Shown in pieces: positions 57,546 through 64,000 of a DNA stretch of 64,000 nt (position 1 is the first letter of the stretch; the number at the start of each line of letters is the position of its first letter). The notes under the pieces were generated by a model. It was not told the DNA's origin. It saw only the letters and a list, made by a program, of their open reading frames with translations, and made no database searches. The DNA is from a gamma proteobacterium symbiont of Ctena orbiculata. Lineage in GTDB: Bacteria > Pseudomonadota > Gammaproteobacteria > Chromatiales > Chromatiaceae. The position numbers and the translations under genes are program-made. The stretch spans positions 117,837 to 181,836 of the forward strand of contig QBVC01000021.1 of NCBI GenBank assembly GCA_003058495.1, read 5' to 3'.

Positions 57546-57779
57546 TCAGAGGCCGATCAGTTCTGCATGCAGTCCCTGAAAGTGGGTGATCGCCAGCAGG
57601 TCCTGGCTGTTGACCCGTTCGGGATTGTATTCGATCACAAACAGATGGGGGCGCTTGGGATCGACATGAACCGAGACCACACCGTCACGAAGGCGAAATG
57701 CATCTTCCAGCTGGGCCAAGCCGTCGCTATCCAGGGTCTCATCGACATGTAGAGTGATATCCGCGAGATCGATGTTCAT
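57546..57779 (-). CDS. HMA-like mini-protein lacking CxxC
   Basis: A 77-residue protein with a ferredoxin-like beta-alpha-beta-beta-alpha-beta pattern: ITLHVDETLDSDGLAQLEDA, then RDGVVSVHVDPKRPHLFVIEYNPE and a final helix. The strand 1 loop, where HMA domains bind copper or other metals by CxxC, has no cysteine (VDETLDSD), so metal binding there is unlikely. It has a strong GGGAGGA ribosome site. It lies 203 bp upstream of the SQR-like gene on the same strand, possibly sharing regulation. Function unknown. Confidence 0.72.
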   Translation of the reverse strand: MNIDLADITLHVDETLDSDGLAQLEDAFRLRDGVVSVHVDPKRPHLFVIEYNPERVNSQDLLAITHFQGLHAELIGL

Positions 57780-58007
57780 GGGTCCTCCCTCTCGATTCCA
57801 TTGATGTGGTTATCGGATCTTGGCCGAGGCGCTTGCCGGGGTGCTGCCGCCTCGGACAAATAATAACTCAAGCCATTGATTTATAGCCTCCTCCACCAGG
57901 CTTGTCTGATCGACGTCACCCGGATCAACGATTCCCTCATGTTTAAGTATAGGAAATCTTCTGTTTGTGGTTTCCCGTTGCGCAGAGCGGGGTTCCCCGA
58001 TTCCGGG

Positions 58008-59084
58008 TCAATTGACCGGTTCCACCTTGGTCCCGGGCTCGAGTTCGATAAAGCCCTTGGTAACGATCCGGTCCCCGGTCTCCAGGCCCTGCAGGATCTC
58101 GACCCTGTCGTCGATGCGCATGCCGCTTTCAACGGAGATCCGTTCTGCCTGTCGCCGGGGATCGAGCCGATAGACAAACTCGCCCTCGGCATCCCGTTGC
58201 AGCGCATTGAAGGGCACCGTTATCCTCGGCTGCCTGGCTGTCTCCAGCATCACCCTGCAGAGCTGACCCGAACGGGCCCCAGCGGGTATCGGATCGAGGA
58301 TTACCTCGACTGTGCCCATGCGGGTCTTCTCGTCAAGCTGCGGATGGATGCGGAGAATCCTGCCGGCGAACGGTTTCTCGCCGAGACCGTCTATCCGCAC
58401 TGTCACCGGGTCCCCGGTCGCCAACTGCGGCAGCAGCAGATCGGAGACCAGGATACTCGTAACCAGGCTCTGCGGATTGATGATGGTCATCAAGTGGGTG
58501 TGGCGGGGCACCACATCACCGGGTTCCACGAGGCGCTCGCTGATAAGACCTGAAAAGGGCGCCCGGATGCGGGTATAGCCCAGGCGGGTCTGCAGCACCC
58601 GCCGCTCCGCTTCAGCCACCCTGAGATCGGTTCTCGCCTGCGCCAAATCGTCCTGGGAAACGGCCAGCCGTTTTGCCAGTTCCTCCTGGCGCTTGAGGTT
58701 CAGCTGCATCTGCTTGGCGGTGGCCAGGGCCTTCTCCAGTTCCGCTTTCAGCAACTCTTCATCCAGGATCACAATGGCTTCGCCCTTTGCCACCTCGTCA
58801 CCTTCAAAAAACGGGAGTTCGGTAATCCTTCCCTCCTCCTGGTTGAAGATGCGGACACGCTGGCGCGCCTTCAGGGTGCCGTCGCGTTCGTGGACGATGA
58901 CCGAGGCCTGTGACTCGATGGTCTCCACCGCCACCAGATGCGCGCGCTCGGCATCCTTGTCCCGATTGTCGCTGTTGCTCTCCGATGCCGATTGGGAGCA
59001 GCCCGAAGAGAGCAGCGAGAGGATCAGGGTGGAAGCGGCGATCAGGGGTAATACTGGGCTGTTCATCACCGGGTCGTTGTTCAA
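58008..59084 (-). CDS. RND efflux periplasmic adaptor (membrane fusion protein)
   Basis: A 358-residue lipoprotein (LILSLLSSGC, lipobox with Cys near 29) of the HlyD/AcrA-like adaptor family that bridges an inner-membrane RND pump to an outer-membrane channel. It shows the barrel-sandwich half-motif RVRIFNQEEGRITELPFFEG, a coiled-coil hairpin (about 100-160) and the second half VLQTRLGYTRIRAPFSGLIS. No RND partner or outer-membrane protein is adjacent; the RND pump at 51757 is a possible partner. The start overlaps the stop of the S24-like gene in an ATGA quartet, so translation is coupled. Confidence 0.9.
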   Translation of the reverse strand: MNNDPVMNSPVLPLIAASTLILSLLSSGCSQSASESNSDNRDKDAERAHLVAVETIESQASVIVHERDGTLKARQRVRIFNQEEGRITELPFFEGDEVAKGEAIVILDEELLKAELEKALATAKQMQLNLKRQEELAKRLAVSQDDLAQARTDLRVAEAERRVLQTRLGYTRIRAPFSGLISERLVEPGDVVPRHTHLMTIINPQSLVTSILVSDLLLPQLATGDPVTVRIDGLGEKPFAGRILRIHPQLDEKTRMGTVEVILDPIPAGARSGQLCRVMLETARQPRITVPFNALQRDAEGEFVYRLDPRRQAERISVESGMRIDDRVEILQGLETGDRIVTKGFIELEPGTKVEPVN

Positions 59085-59437
59085 GCCAGGCCGATCGGCT
59101 TTGGGGGGGTGCCGTCGGGTACGTAGGGATGGTAGTGTTTTATCTTCCGCCCCAGGTTACGCTGCACGACCACGCCGATGATCTTGTATTCACCTTCGGT
59201 CAGGGGGATGTCGGGATAACCCGGCTTTAGCGCCACCAGGCGTTTTTGAGACTCTCCCCCGGATAGATATTGACGGAACCAGCGCTCCCCCTGGGCCTCG
59301 GCCACGACGTAGGCGCCGGTGGCGCAGACATCGGCGGGCTCGATAACTATAATACACTTCTCGGGGAACTCCGGCTCCATGCTGTCATCCAGCACCTGGA
59401 GCGGGTAGAGCTCGTTGTAACTGCATTCATTACTCAT
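59081..59437 (-). CDS. S24/LexA-like C-terminal domain protein without Lys
   Basis: A 118-residue protein covering just the catalytic domain of S24 peptidases (LexA/UmuD/phage-repressor type). The nucleophile motif is LDDSMEPEF (Ser19). The general-base lysine, expected in a VTVKRL-like strand, appears replaced by Arg54 in ERWFRQYL. There is no DNA-binding helix-turn-helix domain. So it looks like a non-cleaving or altered member, not an SOS repressor. The stop overlaps the RND adaptor start (ATGA), a stable-looking pair. No LexA box was seen upstream. Confidence 0.75.
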   Translation of the reverse strand: MSNECSYNELYPLQVLDDSMEPEFPEKCIIVIEPADVCATGAYVVAEAQGERWFRQYLSGGESQKRLVALKPGYPDIPLTEGEYKIIGVVVQRNLGRKIKHYHPYVPDGTPPKPIGLA

Positions 59438-59526
59438 AAACGATCACTATCTGTATGTAACAAGCACGCATCGGCGCTAATTTCGATAAAATTCCGCATT
59501 CAGTCAACTCCCTGTTCAATATTAGC

Positions 59527-61350
59527 ATGGTCCACACAACCAGATCCCAGCCCCAGGTCCACAAGGATCGGCGAGACTACCAGAATCTGCGCAACATGCT
59601 GCCCTTCCTCTGGGAGTATCGCGGGCGCGCCCTGTTGGCCCTGGCTTGCCTGGTGCTGGCAAAGATTGCCAATGTGGGTATACCGCTGCTGCTGAAAGAG
59701 ATCGTCGACGCCCTCGACAAGAACGATCAGACCCTGTTGGTGCTGCCGCTGTTTCTGCTCCTCGGTTATGGCGCCCTGCGTCTGGGCAGTTCGCTGTTCA
59801 ATGAGTTGAGGGATGCGATCTTTGCCCGGGTGCGCTATCACGCCATGCGCAATCTCTCTAATCGTGTGCTGGCCCATCTCCATGATCTCTCTTTGCGTTT
59901 TCACCTGGAGCGTCAAACCGGTGCAATCAGTCGCGACCTGGAACGGGGCACGCGCTCGGTGAGTACGATCCTCAACTACATGGTCTTCAGCATCATCCCC
60001 ATGGTGGTCGAGTTCGCGCTGGTGGCGGCTATCCTGCTCAGCCAATATGAGATCGTGTTCGCCCTGGTCACCTTCGGTACGGTGGTGGTCTATGTCGCCT
60101 TCACCCTGGCCATCACCGAGTGGCGGATGGATTTTCGCCATGCCATGAACCGCCTCGATTCGGAGGCCAACAGCCAGGCCATCGACAGCCTGATCAACTA
60201 CGAGACGGTCAAGTACTTCGGTAATGAAGCCCTGGAGTTGAGGCGCTTCGATGAGACCCTCGGGGATTGGGAGGACAACGCGGTAAAGAGCCAGACTTCC
60301 ATGTCGCTGCTCAATTTCGGCCAGGGCGGGATCATCGCCGTCGGCGTGACATTCATCATGCTGCTGGCCGCCAACAGCGTGGTGACGGGGAGTATGTCGA
60401 TCGGCGATCTGGTACTGGTCAACGCCTTTCTGCTGCAGCTCTTCATACCGCTCAACTTCCTCGGCATCGTCTACCGGCAGATCAAATACTCACTGGCGGA
60501 CATGGATCTGATCTTCAAGCTGCTCGAGGAGCGGCCCGAGATAACCGACGCCAAGGATGCGGTTGCGCTTGAGTTGAGCGCCGGCGAGGTCCGCTTCGAA
60601 CAGGTCGATTTTGCCTATCAGGCGGAGCGGCAGATTCTCTATAACGTCGATTTCACGATTCGCAACGGGGAAAAGCTGGCGGTGGTCGGTCATAGCGGGG
60701 CGGGCAAGTCCACCCTGTCGCGGCTGCTGTTCCGCTTCTACGATGTGAGCGATGGGCGCATCCTGATCGATGGGCAGGACATCCGCCAGGTCAGCCGCAG
60801 CAGTCTGCGCGCCTACATCGGCATCGTGCCCCAGGATACGGTGCTGTTCAACGAGACGATTCTCTATAATCTTGCCTATGGACGGCCCCAGGCGAGTCGG
60901 GAGGAGATCGAAGAGGCGGCACGCATCGCCCATATCGCGGAGTTCATCGAGCAGCTGCCCGATGGCTATCAGACGGTGGTGGGCGAGCGCGGATTGAAGC
61001 TCTCCGGCGGTGAAAAACAGCGGGTTGCCATCGCCCGGGCGATGTTGAAGCGGCCGCGCATCCTGATCTTCGACGAGGCGACCTCTTCCCTCGACAGCAA
61101 GACAGAGCAGGCGATTCAGGAGACCCTCAGGGAGGTGGCCAAGGACCATACCACCCTGGTAATCGCCCACCGTCTCTCCACCGTGGTCGATGCCGACCGG
61201 ATCCTGGTGATGGAGGGGGGGCGCATCCAGGAACAGGGAACCCACGAGGAGCTGCAGGCGCTGGGCGGTCTCTACCGGCAGATGTGGCAGCTGCAGCAAA
61301 AGGAGAGACAGGCCCTGGAGATGATGCCAATGCGGGACTCGGTAACGTGA
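59527..61350 (+). CDS. Atm1-type ABC exporter (fused permease-ATPase)
   Basis: A 607-residue half-transporter with six membrane helices (about 25-320) and an ABC ATPase domain. Walker A is GHSGAGKST near 385, the signature LSGGEKQRV near 498, and Walker [13 protein letters not shown]. The membrane region has the Atm1/ABCB7-type block [20 protein letters not shown] and [20 protein letters not shown], which supports the heavy-metal/glutathione-conjugate exporter branch over MsbA. Homologues export glutathione-linked metals or sulfur species. Its stop is seven bases before the cca start. Confidence 0.92.
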   Translation: MVHTTRSQPQVHKDRRDYQNLRNMLPFLWEYRGRALLALACLVLAKIANVGIPLLLKEIVDALDKNDQTLLVLPLFLLLGYGALRLGSSLFNELRDAIFARVRYHAMRNLSNRVLAHLHDLSLRFHLERQTGAISRDLERGTRSVSTILNYMVFSIIPMVVEFALVAAILLSQYEIVFALVTFGTVVVYVAFTLAITEWRMDFRHAMNRLDSEANSQAIDSLINYETVKYFGNEALELRRFDETLGDWEDNAVKSQTSMSLLNFGQGGIIAVGVTFIMLLAANSVVTGSMSIGDLVLVNAFLLQLFIPLNFLGIVYRQIKYSLADMDLIFKLLEERPEITDAKDAVALELSAGEVRFEQVDFAYQAERQILYNVDFTIRNGEKLAVVGHSGAGKSTLSRLLFRFYDVSDGRILIDGQDIRQVSRSSLRAYIGIVPQDTVLFNETILYNLAYGRPQASREEIEEAARIAHIAEFIEQLPDGYQTVVGERGLKLSGGEKQRVAIARAMLKRPRILIFDEATSSLDSKTEQAIQETLREVAKDHTTLVIAHRLSTVVDADRILVMEGGRIQEQGTHEELQALGGLYRQMWQLQQKERQALEMMPMRDSVT

Positions 61351-61357
61351 GGCAGCG

Positions 61358-62503
61358 ATGAAGATCTACCTGGTGGGAGGCGCGGTGCGCGATGGCTTGC
61401 TCGATCTTGCGGTCACCGAGCGCGACTGGGTGGTGGTGGGATCGACGCCCGAGGAGATGCTGGCCGCCGGCTATCGGCGCGCCGACAGCGAGTTCCCGGT
61501 ATATCTTCATCCCGAGAGCGGGGAGGAGTATGCCCTGGCGCGCACCGAGGTGAAGACGGGGGTCGGCTACAAGGGCTTTCGGGTCGACTACGGCCCCCAT
61601 ATCACCCTGGAACAGGACCTGCGGCGCAGGGATCTGACCATCAATGCCATGGCATTGAGCGAAAAGGGTGAGTTGATCGATATCTGCGGCGGGCGGGATG
61701 ACCTTGACAACGGTCTGCTTCGGCATATCACCAACGCCTTCAGCGAAGATCCGGTGCGGCTGTTGCGCGTTGCCCGGTTCGCCGCCAAGCTGGGCTGTTG
61801 GGGCTTCAGGGTGGCCCATGGCACCCATGCCCTGATGAAGACCATGGCCGCCTCCCCGGAGCTGATGAGCCTCAATGCCGAGCGCGTCTGGCGCGAGATG
61901 AACGGCGCCTTCGCAACCCCCCAGCCCTGGCGTTTTTTTCAAGTCCTGCATCGATGCGGCGCCTTGCAGCGGCTGCTTCCGGAGTTGGCCGAAGGCATGG
62001 TGACGGCCGCCCACGAGAGTGCAGACAACGACCAGTCGATGGAGCCGCTGAAACGGGTTTCCAGGCAGAGCGAAACCCCCGCGGTCCGGTGCGGCGTCGC
62101 CCTCTTCGCCGCGGCAAACCGTATCCAGCAGGCCGACCAGTGGATGCAAAGGCTGCGTATCGACAAGGCGGGGCGGCAGCTGCTCAAGGATCTGTTGCAC
62201 TTTCATCGGCTCGCGCTCACCGCGACCCAGAGTGAATCCCTGCTGCGCTTCGTCACCGCGCTCAATCCTCAGCAGCAGCCCGCGCGATTCCGCCACTTTG
62301 TCGAGGCAGCCTGGGGACTCTGGCCGCAGCGCATGGGGGAGCTCCAACCCTATCTGCAGGCGGCGGCTGAAATTCTCGCCGCTCCGCTGCCGGAGGAGCT
62401 GGTTGACGCGGGATTGGCGGGCAAGGCACTGGGCGATGCACTGTTTGCCTGGCGCGTGGTCCGATTACAAGAGGTGGCGAGCCGCTTCGAGACCTCAAAC
62501 TGA
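61358..62503 (+). CDS. cca: CCA tRNA nucleotidyltransferase, HD motif lost
   Basis: Adds or repairs the CCA end of tRNAs. The 381-residue class II enzyme has the nucleotidyltransferase motifs [16 protein letters not shown] (3-18), then ERDW with acidic Glu21 and Asp23 of the metal site, [11 protein letters not shown] and the [17 protein letters not shown] neck. The C-terminal half, where E. coli Cca carries an HD phosphohydrolase (HDLGK), shows [15 protein letters not shown] and no His-Asp pair. So it is expected to keep nucleotide-adding activity and lack 2',3'-cyclic phosphodiesterase activity. Its overall length is about 30 residues shorter than E. coli Cca. Confidence 0.9.
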   Translation: MKIYLVGGAVRDGLLDLAVTERDWVVVGSTPEEMLAAGYRRADSEFPVYLHPESGEEYALARTEVKTGVGYKGFRVDYGPHITLEQDLRRRDLTINAMALSEKGELIDICGGRDDLDNGLLRHITNAFSEDPVRLLRVARFAAKLGCWGFRVAHGTHALMKTMAASPELMSLNAERVWREMNGAFATPQPWRFFQVLHRCGALQRLLPELAEGMVTAAHESADNDQSMEPLKRVSRQSETPAVRCGVALFAAANRIQQADQWMQRLRIDKAGRQLLKDLLHFHRLALTATQSESLLRFVTALNPQQQPARFRHFVEAAWGLWPQRMGELQPYLQAAAEILAAPLPEELVDAGLAGKALGDALFAWRVVRLQEVASRFETSN

Positions 62504-62535
62504 CCCGCTTTCGAGGTTCGTGATAGAGTCTGTCT

Positions 62536-64000
62536 ATGCAAGTCGATGAGAAACAGCTGCCGATCAACGACGTCTCCGGAGAGAGGGCCGAGGGTGACCG
62601 CCAACAAGGTCAATTGAGCTGGATCGAGGGTTTGATCGATTCCAAACACTGGCCCAGTTTGAGGATCCTGTTTACCGGCAATCTACTGCTGCCCATCCTG
62701 TTCTTGGGCGGCAGTATGCTGGCGAGCCTGATCACGGTGTTGCTGATGCTGGTACGACAGCAGGGGCAGGCCTCACTGCAGCTGGTACTCTCCTTGAGCA
62801 TCCTGCTGGCCCTGTTCTCCCTGATCCTGGTGCTGATCCGCCTGCGCAGCCAACTGCTGCGACCGCTGGCGTCGCTGGAACAGACGGTGAACCAGGTCTG
62901 CCAGGGCGAGCCGGTCGCCAGCAAGAAACACGAACAGACGGGTGTGCTCAGCAGCATGGCCCGGGATATCGACAGTCTCAGCGAGGAGCTCACCGATATC
63001 TACGAGGATATGGAGGTCCGGGTGGCCCGCCAGACATCGAGACTGGCGCAGAAGACCACCTCCCTGCAGGTGCTCTACGACGTGGCGGCGGGAATCAACC
63101 AGTCGGAAAATCTCGACGAGCTGCTGCTCGAGTACATGGGCGTCTTCAAGCGCATGGTCGATGCCCGCTCGGCCACCGTGCATCTGGTGCTGCCCGATGA
63201 CAGGGTGCGCCAGGTGGGATGCATCGATCTCCAGGGCAGGCTCTACAATGAACAGGAGATGCTGCCGATAAAACTCTGTCAATGCGGCATCGCCCTGTCG
63301 CCGGGGGATATTCTCTGCAGCCAGGACGCCCGGGTCTGCGCGCGCAGGAACAACCGCACCATGTTCAGCGCGGATCAGGTCGAACGGGTCTCCGTGCCCA
63401 TGTGGTACCACGGCGATGTCCTCGGGTTCTACCATCTCTATGTGGACAAACCCGGGATCTACGACGGCCGGGAGGATGTACTCGATATCCTCAATACCAT
63501 CGGCAGCCATCTCGGCATGGCGGTGGCGAAACAGCGTTCGGACTCGGAGGCGCGGCGCCTGTCGATCGTGGAAGAGCGGACCTCGCTGGCCCACGAACTC
63601 CACGACTCGCTGGCCCAGACCCTGGCCAGCCTGCGTTTTCAGGTACGGATGTTGGAGGAGACGCTGCAGAGTGATGCGATTTCCGCGAAGGCGCTGCAAG
63701 AGGCACAAAGAATTCACAACGGCCTGGATGAGGCCCATGACGAGCTGAGGGAGCTGATCTACAGTTTTCGCGCGCCCATCGATCAACGGGGCCTGGTGCC
63801 GGCGCTGTCCAAACTGGTCGAACGCTTCAATCAGGAAACCGGCATACCCGCCTTCTTTCAGCCCGATTGCCTGAAGACCGATCTGAATCCCAACCAGGAG
63901 ATGCAGGCGCTGCGTATCGTGCAGGAGGCGCTTGCCAATATCCGTAAACACGCCAAAGCCCACACAATCCGCATCTTGTTACGCTGTCGCAGTCCGGGTA
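62536..64000 (+). CDS. NarX-like sensor histidine kinase (partial, runs off the window)
   Basis: An open frame continues to the last base of the window, encoding at least 488 residues. It opens MQVDEKQLPIN, has two membrane helices (about 48-72 and 80-102) with only a short periplasmic loop, a HAMP-like linker, a GAF-like domain with a Cys cluster at 248, 250, 261 and 268 (CQCG, then C and C), and a HisKA_3 box LAHELHDSLAQTL with phospho-acceptor His356 followed by the start of the ATPase domain. The arrangement matches NarX/NarQ-type kinases but lacks their larger periplasmic sensor. Its response regulator should lie just downstream. ATG 62536 fits. Confidence 0.88.
   Translation, partial: MQVDEKQLPINDVSGERAEGDRQQGQLSWIEGLIDSKHWPSLRILFTGNLLLPILFLGGSMLASLITVLLMLVRQQGQASLQLVLSLSILLALFSLILVLIRLRSQLLRPLASLEQTVNQVCQGEPVASKKHEQTGVLSSMARDIDSLSEELTDIYEDMEVRVARQTSRLAQKTTSLQVLYDVAAGINQSENLDELLLEYMGVFKRMVDARSATVHLVLPDDRVRQVGCIDLQGRLYNEQEMLPIKLCQCGIALSPGDILCSQDARVCARRNNRTMFSADQVERVSVPMWYHGDVLGFYHLYVDKPGIYDGREDVLDILNTIGSHLGMAVAKQRSDSEARRLSIVEERTSLAHELHDSLAQTLASLRFQVRMLEETLQSDAISAKALQEAQRIHNGLDEAHDELRELIYSFRAPIDQRGLVPALSKLVERFNQETGIPAFFQPDCLKTDLNPNQEMQALRIVQEALANIRKHAKAHTIRILLRCRSPG

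Noticed and set aside
51757..59084. RND pump and RND adaptor as one efflux operon
   Set aside because: They are 3.1 kb apart on opposite strands with three other genes between, so no operon can be claimed; partnership is left open.
59081..59437. SOS repressor or LexA-like regulator
   Set aside because: The protein has no DNA-binding domain and the general-base lysine is replaced, so it is listed as an S24-like domain protein instead.
62773..63963. 396-codon open frame on the minus strand at the window end
   Set aside because: It lies antisense to the NarX-like kinase frame, which has recognisable domains and motifs to the last base. The reverse frame is low-complexity and unlike any family.

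Overview
The window looks like chromosome from a free-living or host-associated gammaproteobacterium, most plausibly a sulfur-oxidising member of or near the Chromatiales. This is inferred from GC-rich, strongly codon-biased genes, the gammaproteobacterial order tig-clpP-clpX-lon-hupB-tRNA-Val-tRNA-Asp-ppiD-fabI, and a sulfide:quinone-reductase-like flavoprotein. No genus can be fixed by eye. There is no CRISPR array, rRNA operon, intact insertion sequence or prophage.

Region 1 (1-11.3 kb) is the accessory part: metY, a membrane diguanylate cyclase, then a minus-strand pair encoding a TIR-WD40 protein and a Sel1-repeat protein. Just upstream of the TIR gene is a perfect FNR/ANR-type palindrome. 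Beyond it lie a decayed 3' piece of metY, an AT-richer secreted-protein gene, a decayed 5' piece of the TIR gene and a large secreted beta-propeller protein. The two remnants keep the order and orientation of their intact parents, which points to an old local duplication that was then gutted.

Region 2 (11.3-30.8 kb) is mostly housekeeping: metG, a two-domain acyltransferase resembling OlsF, a minus-strand yaaA-tatD-galE-uppP cluster, a small gene overlapping xthA, a Mut7-C RNase-like gene, mtaB, rmuC, a hotdog thioesterase with an NTF2-like partner, and parC. Several small secreted proteins or lipoproteins of unknown role are interspersed. Two intergenic spaces (13.5 and 27.4 kb) carry related sequences bounded by inverted copies of the same 30-bp motif.

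Region 3 (30.8-40.8 kb) holds tRNA-Leu, the proteostasis cluster (trigger factor, ClpP, ClpX, Lon with a candidate sigma-32 promoter), HU with a near-consensus sigma-70 promoter, tRNA-Val, tRNA-Asp, a clear terminator, PpiD and FabI.

Region 4 (41-49.2 kb) is one peptide/oligopeptide ABC transporter operon with unusual parts: a membrane-anchored, coiled-coil-tethered binding protein, two enlarged permeases and two consecutive double-ATPase proteins.

Region 5 (49.4-64 kb) holds two further diguanylate cyclases, a DUF815-type ATPase, an RND pump, an SQR-like flavoprotein with an HMA-like mini-protein lacking CxxC, an S24-like protein lacking the usual lysine overlapping an RND adaptor gene, an Atm1-type ABC exporter, a CCA-adding enzyme whose HD domain has lost its motif, and a NarX-like histidine kinase running off the window end. 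Three intact GGDEF proteins in 55 kb suggest substantial c-di-GMP signalling.
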